A stretch of DNA of 64,000 nucleotides from Cardiocondyla obscurior. Taxonomy: Eukaryota; Arthropoda; Insecta; Hymenoptera; Formicidae. Of this stretch, positions 47,331 through 61,900 are shown one piece after another. The position numbers and the translations under genes are program-made. The stretch's first letter is position 1. Each line of letters starts with the position of its first letter. A model generated the notes under the pieces. That model was not told the DNA's origin. It saw only the letters and a program-made list of their open reading frames with translations, and did not search any database. Location of the stretch: positions 4,617,001 to 4,681,000 of the forward strand of contig NC_091871.1 in assembly GCF_019399895.1 (NCBI RefSeq). The letters are read 5' to 3'.

Positions 47331-50300
47331 AAAAACCGTTTGAAATGAGATGCAAGGAATATTGCGTCATTTACTCAGCGTTCTATCGTCGGCTCTACTT
47401 TCGCCGATTGACTTTTTCCGAGCGACCGAAGATCCCGCAATCTAGGATTCGCAATCACAGATGGTTCAGCTATCGGCGACGGTAAACAGTGTCCTTTCCG
47501 GTCTTTTTCTCGTTACACCGCCTACGCCTAGGACCTTGAAGAGGTCCTCGGGGGAGCACGTAGACGAGAAAAAATAAACAGAGCTCGTTCTCTCCCGCGA
47601 GGGCTCCGGAACCGGGCCCGAAAACGTTGCACTGTTTATTTTCTCACCTCTCCGCGGCGACTCTACGGCAATCGAAACGTTTCTCGTAATATTTCACGGC
47701 CGGGTTCTCCTCGTGACGCGTCGGAAGAGTAATTCCTTCCTGAGTGTTACTCATTGAGACGTCTGCTCGAAACGTTGCCAGCCGAAGGAATCCGGCGTGA
47801 AACGGCGCGGGATCCCCGCGGAGGCGATCTTAAACATCGACGACGTATTCTGTAATCCTAGAGATTTCGAAAGCTTTCTCACCAAGCAAACTGTTTGAGA
47901 TATAAGAGCCATTGACAACTAAGGAACGGATTTCGAATAGCCAAGTGTATTTATAGCTAGATTATTCTTTCGACTTTTTAATATTGTTCTTAAATTAGCG
48001 GAATATTTTATTTCAAAGAGTCACCCGCTGGAAATAACGAGAAGGGAGATACATTCCTCAGACTAAAATAAAAAAACGATACCTACGTCCACTAGTGCTA
48101 ATAGCGATAATACTGTCGATCAAATCGAACGAGCTTATCATGCAGCCGTTGTCAACAACGGCGTGCATCAAGAATATAGTCTGGTACAATTCAAAACGTC
48201 GATATCGGCGATACCTGCGCTCGGCTGTGCATACCTTTTTGCGCGCGCGTGTGCATCGGCATGAGGGAACGGTGTGACCGGGTGATACGGCGGGTGATAC
48301 GAGAAGCTCGCGAGGCGTAGGTGCCGGTTACGGGCGACGATAAGATCGGGGATCGGCATTCCTGCGCCTATCGGCCATTAATAATCGAAGCACCTCAAGA
48401 GAGAGAGATCGAACGCGAAATTGTCGGGAGCGGAGAGGTACGAGAGATCCTCACGGATGGACAGAAACAGACGGTAATCCGCTTTATCGCCGATCGACAT
48501 CGAAGAGAAATAATTTCGGCAATCGAGAAAAAAAGGAGGGCCGAGAAATCTAAGTGGACGATATAATATAGCGGGCGATCGGAGAGCATATAATTGAAGC
48601 TCTTGCATTCTCGTACGACGTAAACGTGGCTAAAGATGTATAATGATATTTATTTCATCATATCTGGATAATATAATCGCGAAATTCGTCCGACAAAATT
48701 GCTTGGTTAAAATAAAACTTTTTATTTAACTTACAAACTGGCGTTAATTTTAATAACGCGAACGTAAACAAATTTATTAATTTCTTTTAAAAAATGTCAA
48801 CTTTTACATATAAATTTAGTTTCCAATATTTTAATTAACACTTAATTACGTAAAAAAAAGTTATAGTGAAGTATATGTGAATTATCTAACGATCAAAATG
48901 AAAAGATAACTTCGTAAAGAGTACATTCGCGAACCGAGCGCAGATCGTCGAATGACATGGGCAACGATGACTACAGAATCTGCAACGGGACACTAGGCTC
49001 GGTTACTATTCAATGAGGTCTTGTATCGAGCGGAGCAAAAATAACGGATGAGAGGAAGCATTCATGATTCAACGAGGATAACAAGGACATTATGCTATCT
49101 GTTAAATACTCTTCTAGTTGCCTACACGTTTTTGCGGGGCTCGCGTGCGACCGTCTGGCGTTCAACATTTCATCGGGCGCAACAAAAAGATCGATCGGTT
49201 CGACATTGCCCGTACAAAAAAAATCTGAGAACTATCGATTCCAGCGGTGCAAACTTTTAGACTATTTGTCAAATAAGAGAACGTGATAAAATAAATATTT
49301 AAAATAGAATCTAATAAATGTAACGGCCACGTGAGATGCAATAATTACAGTCGTGATTAATGTAGAAGTGCGCGTGAAAAGAGAAACTCCATTCTTCGGA
49401 GTAAAATACGCGGCAATGCTAGGTTGACAGAACAATAGCGCGGGGCGCGATAACAACGATAACGACTACCCTCGCTGCGGTGAACACGAGTCGCGCCAAC
49501 TGTTCCTCGTCATCTATCAAGCTTCCACGACGTCGTAACTCGCCAAATTGGCCGCCGCGCACCGTCTTCGTAAAGTATCTACCGTACTGTGTAACGCACC
49601 GTTCGCAAACGTCACCGATGAAATTCTAAGCCGGTCGACGGCGCGCCTTCGGAGACTCTGAACAATACGAAACGATGACGGTGAAAGAGAAAACTACTCG
49701 GGAAGGAACACCCAGTGTTCTGTGTCAAGTGTCGTTGAAATCAGACACATCCTCGTGTACTTAAGTAATAATATACTCATGATTTACGCGAAAAACATGT
49801 GTTTTAATTTAAGAAGTCTAGATGCTAATATTCGTGGGAGGCATTTATTAAAGAGAAGCTCATTTTATTGCGTTTACGAACATTTTAATTGTATATTCAG
49901 TCGTGGATGATATTAGATTTCTATCTTCCTCCGGTGTGCAGGTGCGCACGTAAAAGTAATCCAATTTACAAATTGTTCCCGTGTTCCCTTTTATATCCTC
50001 GTAGAATCATCCATTTAGAATATCATTTCTGCGGCTTTTAGTATACATACGATTTTACTATTCTCCAAATCAAGCGCGAGATATACGCATTTTAAAATCC
50101 GAACAGATATTTTTACCGACGCTGAAAGTGAGTTAGTAGATGTAAATGTTTTTAAGATACGAAAAACATCCCGGAACCATCGTAACCTACTGTTCCACTT
50201 GACGGTTATTAAAATTCGATAACGACGCGTCTAACTCAACTATAACGACCGCTTCATCCCGGCGGATTATCGTACCGTCCAGATGCCGCTTGTCGTCCGT

Positions 50301-52520
50301 CAAGCTTCCCTCGGACGCGAAATTGACCTTCGCGGAGAGTGCGCGGCCACGAAGCACAGCGACGACACCGGAAGAAGCAGCCGGCGAGCGATGCGAACGC
50401 ATACATGCATATTTTACGCTGGCGCGATAGGCTCGTCCGCGCGTGAGCAGGCGTGGGCGCATAACATGAACGTCAGGACGACGGGACCACCCGTGTCCTC
50501 GGATCCCGAGTCAAGGAGTCTGCCGAGGTGCCCCGTGTACTCATGTTCGCTTTCGAGAAAATTGAATTCTTCGCGTCGCTCGCGCGTAGAAGGCACGGCC
50601 AGCTCGCGGATCGAGGGGAAAGAACTAATAGTCGAAAAAAATCCAAAGAAAAATGTTTTACACATTTTTATTTAATTAATTATGCAAATTATTTCATATT
50701 TTTCCATGGAAATACTTGACGCGGGATATAAACGAACGTTTCATCTGCGCTAAAATTTTTTTCCCTACATCATTATCACTGCCACAATCGACCATTTTAT
50801 AAATCCGATGAATCAAATTTTTTCACAGAACATCAATCGTACGACTGTGCCTCACCTCTTTAGCCGCTCTTCGGCGTGCGCTCTCGAACGTGATTTATCG
50901 AAAAAAGAAAGCGCAGTCAACGCACGCGGCAACAATTTACAGTACGGAACGCGCTAACATCTCCAGTGCATAAACCGATAGTGATTTACGACAACAGCCG
51001 GAGAAAAATGGCCCGGCAATAGAACTGCTAAAAAAAACTTTTACTGCTCAAGGTTCAGGTACTAATAAATATTAAAACTTGCATTACTTTAATGGAATAT
51101 TGTCTAACTGTCAGGTAAATGACAAAAAGAACTCTTTTGTCGAAAGGATTCTCGAGAATGTACCTTAATCTTTCAACTTTCTTTTTTTTTTTTTCTATTC
51201 TTTTTTTTTTAATACTGACCATGAGACATTTTAATCTCTCGGTAAAACATCTAGAAAGAATTTCTGCAGCAAGAAGTTTAGTTTTATCATGAGAAAAAAA
51301 AATTAAATAATCTATTCGTAAATGATGTACTTCGCAAAAACGCATCGGTAGAAGCGGTTTTTCTTTTTTACGCCTGTCAACTTATTTCTCATATTCTCTT
51401 CCCATCGATGCTAATAAGGGGAGGACCTACATGACAAATACCCGCGTCGAGTCGTAACCGAAAACGTTTCGAGCACGGTGGTCCACGCGCTCGGCAACGG
51501 CTCCTACATCGCTCCGACAGCGTTTCCCGTCGATCTTCTCTCGAGGATACGTCTCGATCGCGATCGATCCAATTTGCTTTCGTTGGACCGGGTCCCGTCT
51601 CGGCTCGCAGCAAAAGTCCCGACTGCCAAAGGAGCGACTCTAACAGATCATTTGCGAGCTGATACTCGTCGAGCTCCGAGCGTTTAAAATCGAGCTGATC
51701 TTTTCGTCATGAGAAAAGTGACGCGAATAAAAGAAAAGTAATTTAACGTCTAACGTTTCCGGCGTTAAAGATTGGAATCGATTACGATTTCTAAGAGGAA
51801 CGTCGCTCGAGCTGTGAGATTTCAAAGGAAGGTCGGAAAAGTCCGCGCCCTCGGGTCGGCGCGCTCCTCGGACTCGGAACACGGTCGTATTTCAAATTCA
51901 TGGGGCATGATCGTACACAAAGTGTCCGTGACGTCGCTCCCGGGTGTCACGGGACGTTAAGGGGAGCTCTGTGTGCGAGGGCGAGGCGTAGAATCGACCG
52001 GCGGTCGATTCTCGAAGGTGCAAGGGCACCCCGGGTGTCCATTGTCCTCTCCCGCATTCCCACAAAGGGAGCTATTCACCCGCTACCCGTGCAATCACAC
52101 ACATGGAGGCCATGTGAGAGAAAAAAGAAGGTGAAAAGGAAAAAAAAGGACACGTTGGATAAGGCGACGGGCAGCCCTACGGGAAAATCCGTGTCACTGT
52201 TTGTACAGGCGGGAGGAGGTCCTCGAAAGCGTAAATTCGTTTCGTCGAAATAAACACGGGTGCTAAAGTACGCGCGTTTAACGCCCCTCCCTCCCCCCTC
52301 GACCCCCAGACGTGCGAGCGGTGCCGGATCAACCGTGATAGCGACGATTTCGGATCGGTGTAGGAAAATAAACTCGCCTCTCGGACTCGGGTGCGGGATA
52401 CGCGAGAGCTTGTTTAGAGAAGCCGCGTCCTCCCCCTGTTTACCGACGATCTGCGTCGAGGTGACGCACGCGGGGCCGTTTTTGATACGAGCACCTGCGA
52501 GGAGGCCGCTGTCGGGAAAC
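47331..52520. other. intron, GC-rich islands and AT-rich spacers
   Basis: No coding sequence is supported. A small inverted repeat (AGGACCT, 5-base spacer, AGGTCCT) lies near 47530. GC-rich frames such as 52076-52681 on the minus strand (201 codons) begin at a non-ATG codon and are biased by composition. Confidence 0.4.
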
Positions 52521-52860
52521 CGGAGTGGCAAGTTCGAGAGAATCGTACGTGGGTGACAGCCGAGGTGAAATAACAGCACCGATTCGGTTTCAAGTGTTCG
52601 TCGTTCTCCTGCATGTGGACGATAACGATCGTAATGCAATGTTGGCAAATCATAGCTTAACAATGAGAGGTGGTGACTCAAACTGCGATATCTTAACAGT
52701 ACGCGTTGGACGAAAGATAAGATTTGAGATTAAAACTTGTACAAAAGTTTTTTCCGACAGATTATTTTAAGTAAACTTGTACCTTGTTTAATTTTTTTTT
52801 TATGCTAATAAAAAAGTAATGATAATAAAAATTTTATTTTTTTTTAATACTCCTAGCACT

Positions 52861-52972
52861 TTCTTTTTCCTTAATACGTTTCCTTAACGTTTAGCTTTTG
52901 AAATTGATACTTTAAATTTTAAATCGTGAGACGCAAGCAAAAAGAAGCAAGGTGCCCGAGATAGTGTGAGGG
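52861..52972 (+). mobile_element. second, diverged copy of the TTAA-type MITE (right half)
   Basis: By eye this aligns with 12764-12883. Shared blocks in order are TTCTTTT(T)CCTT, AGCTTT followed by AAATTGAT, ATC-TGAGA, AAGCAAAAA, GTGCC-GA and TGAGGGT-AA. It ends GAGGG at 52972, followed by TTAA (52973-52976), so the target site is intact here. No matching left terminus was found, so the left part is lost or too diverged. Confidence 0.5.
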
Positions 52973-52999
52973 TTAAAATTGCGCCTAATGGAACGATAT

Positions 53000-55900
53000 A
53001 TCGGCGAATGAGACATTAACGATCGCGGCGAGGAGGTTCACCGAGCGCGTGTAAATCACCGGTAGGGTCACTCGACGAGCCTTTTGCACGCATCGGGGTG
53101 CTACTTCGGCTATCGGTATCGATAAATTGGAGAATTAATTAACGAAAATGAATGAGAGAGCCGGCGCGCGCGCGATACATGTCCGCGCGAAACGAGCGCG
53201 ATCCTGAATTTATCCTGAATATTAATGAGGCGCGACGGTCGCGAATAAGAAGAGACGCCGATTAAAACTGTGTTTCCGCCATCGGGAGTTGGAGCTCCGC
53301 AGTCGCACAATTTACATTGGTAGGACCGCGCAATTTTAAGAGCAATTAATATTATTACGCCGACTCGGGGACGATTAGCGGAGAACGTTGTCGATTAGAT
53401 TCGCTTAGCTGAAATTTACGATGTCATTTGCACAATAAGCCGGCGCGCTCGTTAAGGCCCCTTGAAGAATCGTGATGCAATTAGCGCGCCGCTCGCGTTG
53501 AATGAAGACACGATGTTCGGTTAGTTATGTGTAGAAACAGCTGCTAATTGCGTCGCTTCTTTTGTTTATTAAGCGCCGGCATTCTGAACGTTTATTCTTC
53601 GCTAAAATGGTATTACGCGCCATTCAGAGCGCGCATTCGAAAACGGCAAACAAATTATTGTGGATTTTATATTAAAAGCATTTTTACGAAATGCCGCATG
53701 ACAAAATGCTGCGCCGCGCAAATGAGATTAAAACCAACTGTTGCTCTATTTACGAAATAAAATTGTTATATCTTTATTTTTTTAATATAAATGCGGCTCC
53801 GCTCTGCTAAAGCGGTTATGTCGAATTATAATTTTACTTAATTTTATTTTTTAGTCGTAAATCTTAACAGTCGGTCAAATCGTTAACTTATTATTTCACG
53901 TTTTACTGTTATTTCTGACTATTTTTAATGTGAGGCAGTAACGAGTTATCGATATTCGATACGGCTGTGATATTTCCACTTTTCTTCGATTGCAAAGTCA
54001 ACTTTCTTTGTTTCTTACGTAATAACGATTATCAAACAGGTAATATTTGTGAGGCTCAAATAAAATCGTATTTACAGTAGACTTTAAGGGATCTAAACGT
54101 ATTTAGATAAGTTCTCCGATGCTCACGAGTCTATCCCAAGTTCAAATAAAAGCGATGATTATTGGAAGCAATTTCCTAACAGCAAATCGATTAAGTAAGT
54201 ATTAAAAAAGCAGGTGGAATTTTAACGATTTGTTTAAATACAAATTTCATGAATAATACACTTGAGACCATTATGATTACCGCTCGGGTCTTCTCACGCG
54301 TAAAAGATGCGGCGAAATCGCGAAGCGCGGCTGGCGGCTTCATTCGCGGAACTTACGACACCTCGGGCATCGACATTTTTACGCCTCCCGGTTATCCTGA
54401 ATTGCAGAGTGGTCCAGATAATAACTTCGTGTTCAATTACCGGGCGCGCGTATCGGCGCTTTAAAATGCTGCGCTAGCTTTCTTCTCGGAAACGATCGTA
54501 AAGTGATTTTGAAAACTAAATTAAGAGAAATTTTACGGCGCCTCGAACTTGAGGTTCGACGACTTCGATCGGCGGTTACTTACTTCTCCTTCGTTTTTTT
54601 TTTTTTTACACGAGGACCCTAACAAACAATTCCCAATTTATAACACTGTTTGTCGATGCAAATTTGGAGACGCGTATGCACACGTTCGAGCCGCTCTCGT
54701 CATTTTGGGATTCCAGTTTATCGGAATAAATAAAAAAATGCTAATAATATTTTGAATATTTTTGTAGAAAGAAAACGAATCAATCTTTTCATTTGATTTA
54801 ATTAAAAATGAAGAAATCGAAAGTCGTTAACGAGAGTAGATTGTTCTAAGCATTTTCCACTATTTTTAGACGTCAAGGCTGCAATGAGATATCGTCATTG
54901 CGCCGAGACGAGGTGCTCGATCGCCGCTTGATAGTCAGCAGACCCGGTTCTCTCAAAATCACCCGGGCGCCTTATTTGCTTTCGCGCGACGAGATTTCTC
55001 CGAAGCAGAGATCTTCTCTGCTTTGAGGGAAACCATCAGGAGGCGATCTCGAAAAAAAAAAAGCCGAGGAGACTCCCAGCCGATGCGAGATCGTAAAACC
55101 CCGAGCCGCCTCTTCTCGCAGTCCTGTTTCCGCCGTTCTGCCCCGCGGCCGCCGGATGACTGATGATCGCCGGGTGCGGCCGATATTTCGATTAAATTCA
55201 CGCGAGCCGTTCGCGCCGCGAGATTCCACGGACAAATATTTAATTTGCAAAACAGCCTGGTGGAGACGTCCTCTTTTTCCCGAGGCGAGCGCGCTCGCGC
55301 GTGGCCGATACGATCGCGTAAGTGCAATTATTATTGCACGGCGTCGCGAATGCGATGTCACGTGGAAACGTAACGAAGTTACAAGAAGAGAGAGAGAGAG
55401 AGAGAATGAATAATTGGTTTTACGTATCGTGTCGCATCCCGTCGATGGACGCGATTTCAATCGAGCACGCTGTCACGTTTTGTTTTCGTAATGGAAGATC
55501 CGACCCGATGTAATCTTTTTGTGTAGCATCGAAGATGTGCGATATTTTTCTACGCAAATTCCATTTTTTTTGTTTTTTTTAATATCAAGCGAAATACGTG
55601 CAAATTGTTTGGTCGTTTAAAATCTATGGAAATTAAACGTACTGATTTTTCGATCAATTATAATTGTGCAAACAGGAGGATAAGCGTTGTTACGCGTTTA
55701 GTTAGGATTTTGAACCACACGGAACACTCGTGTTCGTTTCAATCGACAAATAACCAGAATAATCCGGATAACACGCTTAACATATACATACTGAGATTAA
55801 TTAGACTTCAATTAATTATTACTGTAAATAATGAATTTTATTTAAGTGGTTATTGAATATTATTTAAAGTATCGCAACAAATTATGCGCGTTAAATTGTT

Positions 55901-58900
55901 ACTGTAAATTGACAAAGGATAAGATAAATGGAGAAAAGGTTCTTGAAAAACCGCATTATGCTCTATCACGCGAAATCAATGCGTCATTAATTATTCAACG
56001 TTCTACAGTGCAATAAAATCCGGATTAATTCCGCTATTAATTTGCAAATGTGCTAGCATCTACGATTGAATCCCGGTCAAGCACAGAAGGGTTTTCGGCC
56101 TAATCCTCTTGTGCGTTTGACCCTCACACGCGACATTAAGTCTAAATGGCAGGCCCCAATTTAATCTTTGCGTTATAACGTTTCCACCGAGGTGCTTAAT
56201 TTCTTTCTTTATCGATCCGGTCGCGCGTAACATTTTTACATAAGAAATTCCACGAAATACAAATAAAAAAGCTCGGAATGTCCTTTGATTTTCAATGAGC
56301 CGTCATATTTTTGCCACTTTTACCTTCAACTGTCAAAGAAAAAAAAAAAAAAAACGACTGACCAATTCCGCGTACCCAATAATTTTTCCTAATAATTTCT
56401 CTCTCAGCACGTCCGAACGAGAGCCTTTTCTGACGCGTTCGAGAGATCTTCCGCGTGTAAAGGGATTACCGTCCGCGCTTTCTTCCGTTTTCCCAACGGC
56501 GGTCCCGTCCGCGTCCCCTTCGATTAGCCGTAACAGACAAACGAACTTACCGCGAACCCAAGGCGAGCATGCGTCGAGACATAACAGTTACGGACAGGTT
56601 AGCGCGGATTGACGTGCGCGCCCGAAGCGTCCAGCGTGCTCATCGTCTACGAGGTTGATTCGGTTGCCGGGGGATAAAAGGAAGAACCACCGACAGCAGC
56701 AACGCGACCGGATACACCCTCCCTCGTCGAGGCCGACCCGATATCACCCGTTGCATGTCAGAGCCACATCTTTCCCCCGAGGCGAAACCGGATTAGCGCT
56801 TCTGGCGCGGCAGGGGCGATTCTTCCTCGCCTTTCCGAATGCTCTTTGTAGCCCGCCACGCGCGTACATATACCCGGTGTGCACGCTTTCTCTCGCCGAA
56901 CGAATCGGGATTACACTCGCCCCCGGGGGCGCAACCGCTGCTCGCGACAGTCACCGACAGGTCTAGCCTTCTGGTCTCAAAGGGGTTTTTTTAATGTAAT
57001 AAATGAAACGGAGTAAGACTTCTCGCACGTGGCTACGCCGCCACTTTTCTCCCCTACTGCCGAGATTTTATTCAAAGCTTAAATTTAATCTCTAGACCTA
57101 ACTCCAAATGTCTCTTCTACCGAAAGCAATTTTCGAACGACTGTTTCGGAACCACCGCGTACTTCAATTGCATTCGGGGTGATAATAATTTGGAGACGAC
57201 TACAGCTATGCTTTAGCTCGACGCTGTAAATACAGTGATTGAAAAAAGACAGCAGTTTGCAATGAGAATTGTGCGTTCTAAGAATGCTAGGCAAGAATAA
57301 ATACGTCTTCCGTAATCGCCTCGCTATACCTCACTCGTCTCGGTGGATTTATTTACGCGATATCCTTTGATGCGCTCTTCAGTCTGTTGATAGTCTGGCA
57401 TCCCCTCCCTCCCCCTATGATAAAATGCCGATAGCACAAAATTTCATTTGCAGCCTTCCCCGAGAAAATACGCGTCAAAGTAAGGCTCACCATTGGCACG
57501 AGTGGATTCGCCAGGAAAAACGGAAATGCGCTTTGATGTGCGCGCGAGTCCGAGAGATGAATCTTTGATGTTTACCAAGCTTTTTTATTTCTATTTTTTT
57601 TTCTCCCCCTTGCATCAAGTGATCGGAAACGTAACATTGGCGATTTGCGCTTGGAATCGCTGCAAAATGCAACAGGAATAATCTCTCTAAGCTCGTACGC
57701 GCGCATGTAAAATAAAACGCGGCGTACGTGAAGTATCGAAGGAAGCTTCCAATGTTCCGCCTCGATTATCGCGTAAAGAAAATAAAAACAGTTTTTCACC
57801 GATATGTATCTTACGTTAATTTACCATCGGAAATGCGAGTGTGTTTATTTCAAATCGAAACAGGAATTTTAATAAAAAAAAAAAATAAAAAATAAAAAAA
57901 AGAAGCGTAATAAAGAAGTAAATGGATTTGAGAGTTTTTTTCTCGTCTGTCACGTTTTTCGTCATTATCCAACTTTTACGAACCCGAATGGAGAACTCGT
58001 GAAAGACATCGGTTCACTTTATACGCCGCTTGATTTACGAGCGTGACGCCGCGCGGCCGTAGTTCAACGTGAATATTTCATTCAACGATTTTAGATGCCG
58101 GCGTGCGTAATCGGCCAATCGTATATCTCGCGCGACACTTAACATATAAAAATCTCGAATATTGCAGGCGGTCGTGTGATTACGGACACGGCCGGGTATG
58201 AGTGATAAATTACGCGCGCCGGACGAGTGCGAGCGAGACCGAACCCAAGCTGGAAAACTCGATATCACAATGTTTTCCAGTTGAATACGGCACGATTTAC
58301 AAATCTTTTTAGTCACGCGCCACCGGCTTGCTGATTACGCTTCAAGTAATCCGAATAATTTGACGTATCGTTAAGCTAGGTCAGGTTAGCATGCACGCTT
58401 GACAAAATATTAAAGAATCTTATCGGTATTAATTTCCAGCCGCTTATCGGCCGGAAAAGAAAAATCTTTTTAATAAATGTAAATATTGACCAATCTAAAT
58501 ATACGGCATTTAAATAATAGGGCATGCTGATAAATTGCGTAACTTGACTCATTCGCTGACTGCAAATTAGAATACTTGCACAATATGATAATGTCCATTG
58601 TCTTTGAGTCGTGTTCGTAATTTTTCTTATTTAGTGAAAGTTATTACACGAGGCATGTATCACACGATTGTCATTGCGGCGTACATTGACGGCTTCCCCG
58701 TGCGTTATATCGAAACGAAATTTATCATTCGATACGCAGTGAAATTAAATAATGAAGTAACTATTAAAAAATACATACATAGATATGCACTGCGTTCTGA
58801 GGTATTACATAAATTCAATTAAAATACCATGAAACGGCGAATGCAACGGTAGTGATTTCATTCACCCAATCTGTCATTTAGAACCGTTGAATTTATTCGT

Positions 58901-61900
58901 GAGACGAATGCGAGCTAAATGTAAGAAGTGGTCGAACGTAATTAAGCAGATTAGATAAAAGTGTGTTCGATTTAGCTTAACAAGCCCGGCGTCCGCCGAA
59001 GAATAAGCGCGAAAGACCACCGTGTTGCTGAACACGCGAAACCTCCGCTCTCTAACGCTCTTTCCGGTTAAATGAAACACATTAATGGAATCGTTTCTCA
59101 ATGGCTTCGTCGCCGGCGACGGTCATTATTATCGTTAAGTACCGTCTACGATAGAATTTATGGGTTTTCTCATTTGTAATTTAAAATTGACAAGTGTCGC
59201 TGTGGCACAAAGTATGCAGACGCAGGCGCGCCTTCTCTCTCGCGGCGCTTCTTGCAGCACCTAGCCGAGAGCTAATGCGATTCACAATGACTCGCGCGAG
59301 CCGTCGGAGGACCGCACTCGCGCGCGCATTCCGTTGTTTCGCACCTCGGGACAAGAAACGTATCTTATGCGAAACATTAAAGCCCTGCCTCGCCCGTTTC
59401 TCCTTTCGCCTCCGCTTCCGCTCCCTCCTCTCTCCCTCTTTCCGCGTCTTTTCACACCGCACGTTCATTCCGTACGTGCACGAAACGCGGGGACGAGTAA
59501 GCTCGATCACATTTTTATGAGATATTAACCGGCGTCCCGTAGCGAGAAATAAACGCGCCACGCCGGACCCTTCCGCATTCCGCGTTTTCAATAGAGCTGC
59601 TATTCATAAATTTCGAAAGATTCGTTCGGCTTTGGGACGAATTGGTGACAGATCGGAGACGAAAGGTCGCTCAACGACTGCGCACCGCGGAGAAAGTGAA
59701 GAAGAATATCTAACCAGACGTGGGCGACGAAAGGAAACAGAGGCGTCGAATCGCCGTGTAAGAAATTACGGTTGTCCCTTTTTCGTCGTCGCGCCCGAGA
59801 CTTTCCACCGCGGGATTCAACGCGTACGCACGTAACGCACGGTCTTATCGGCGTGCACGCTCGTGATGAATACCGTAAGACACGCGAGAGACACGGAAAA
59901 GATAATAATACCGAAAGAAAAAAAAAGAAAAAAAACTTTTTTAACAGGACCGAAACTAAAACCTCGGGAGAGCCTCCGACGTGCTGAAACTGCGGATTCT
60001 ATTTATATCGCTTCGCGAAATTAGCGAGTATCGCGCATCTTATTACCAACCGCTCCCACGAGGATCAAGCACGCAACGTCGGTCGCAAGTTAGTCCGTCA
60101 CAGAAACACGCGTTGCATAATTAGAATGCCCGGAAATTTCGCCAGAACAGGATCAGGCAGAGCTCCGTTGATTTTTATAATTAATAATAACTCCGTAAAA
60201 GGGAGAACGTTTAACTTTCACGATACATTACGAGCCCGCTTACGGCCTAATGGGATTCTCGAAAGCACCGTCGCGTGAGGGAGTCTGTGGTGAGCTTAGG
60301 TGTATCTCGCGATAATCTATTTAAGCGAGTGAAATCGTGCGACATGGCCGGCCGTTTATTCTCCGAGTTTTATCTTCTCGCCACGCGCCGAACACCGTCA
60401 ATAAAGTGCCAGCACGACGCGTTTTGAACGTCGCTACAAGTCGCGAGTGCGCACCATCGGCGTTCCACGGTTCCGGCAAGCCGAATCGAAACGCAGAACC
60501 GGCGTTAATACGTACGGCCGTAAAGATTCCGGATACGAGCAGCCTTGTTGTTGCGAAACAATGGCTTGAAAAAACTCGCTGCCGACAAGCGGTTAAAAGC
60601 GTCCCGTAAACGCCGCCGATATCGCGGTATTTAATGACAACTCTATAACGCGAGTCCGCGTGTATATCTTTCTCCGGCGTGCGCGAATGCCAGCGAAAAG
60701 AACGAATGGCGCGCGCCTTTCAAGCGTAAAGAGGAAATGCCAGCGGCGGAGCGTAGGGCCGAAGACGCAGACAAATTAGGACCGTCTTTCCGAGACGAGA
60801 AGCCGCGCCTTCGTCTCTTACGGCGTTCGGCCGCTTCGTACGCCCTGCTGCATCTAAAGACCGGAACGCACGATTCATTAACTTGGGCCGAGCTCGTCCT
60901 AGATGTGATTTATACTCGAACTATCTGCGCGTCCGAGTGCGCGGCTCCTACCATTTAAACCCACTGTTTCCCGAAGTTAATAGACAGCCGCGTAATAACA
61001 CGTCGTCGCATTCTGGATGTTCGCGGTGTCGCGAGAATCAGGAAGAGTTTAGCGATTCGTCAGGGGTACCGTGGCTGAAACGCTCGGGTACGGGATACGG
61101 CAACGAACGCGGCCCCCGTTCACAACGATCAGAACGAAAATAAGCTGCAATTTTCCGGACGAGCGCTCTCGCGCCCGCTCTCGTAATTCGAGCATCGGTT
61201 CTCGGCGCGTTGTACGTATTATTTTATGCGATCGAGCGCACGTGGATACACGCCGGCGTTATTTGATGGCGCGCAAGGTAGAGAGGTGGAGAGAATAATC
61301 GCGTACACGAGAGATCGAGAGAGACGGCGGGTGACTGAGAGAAACGCGAAAGGGGCGATTCGAGAAATTGTGGGGAGATTAAGCCTGTTATTCGAGGACA
61401 ACAATGGGTCGATTCGCAGCCCGGGAAAGGGGACACGTCCTGCAGATGGATAGCAGGTAATACTAGGGCTCTTCCGGACTGTCAGCCGTCCCTAAAGCGC
61501 ATAAACGTTGTTACGTTATTGATAGATTCAACCGACCGGAAAGTAGCGTGTTTACGGGAAAGCCGTACGTGACAATTTATTGATGGGGGTACTGCGCGAT
61601 CTTGACTGTGCCTGCAGAATCTAATAACGGCGATCTATTAAAATCAAAGTCAATAAAACTTTCGGAAGCTGTTCATTAAATTGATCCTCGTTTATAATTT
61701 TCTTTTCGGCGCTCCTAATTTTAAATAACTTGTATATTTTAAGAATAGTACGAACAATCGCCGAATTGGTCGGACCGCAGTTTGCTTTCGACGTATCTAA
61801 TCGAGAAAAAAAGCTATCGAGCGAGGAGAGTCATCCGTCACCCTACGTATCTTGTCCCGTAATCTCCGTCTCTGACGCTCACTCTATAATGAAAAAAAAT

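Noticed and set aside
52076..52681. 201-codon minus-strand open frame in the netrin intron
   Set aside because: Non-ATG start, GC-rich island and no domain; length is explained by low stop-codon frequency.
61018..61090. Short Cys-containing frame considered as a second netrin LE exon
   Set aside because: The cysteine spacing does not follow the LE pattern and no matching splice sites in phase 1 were found.
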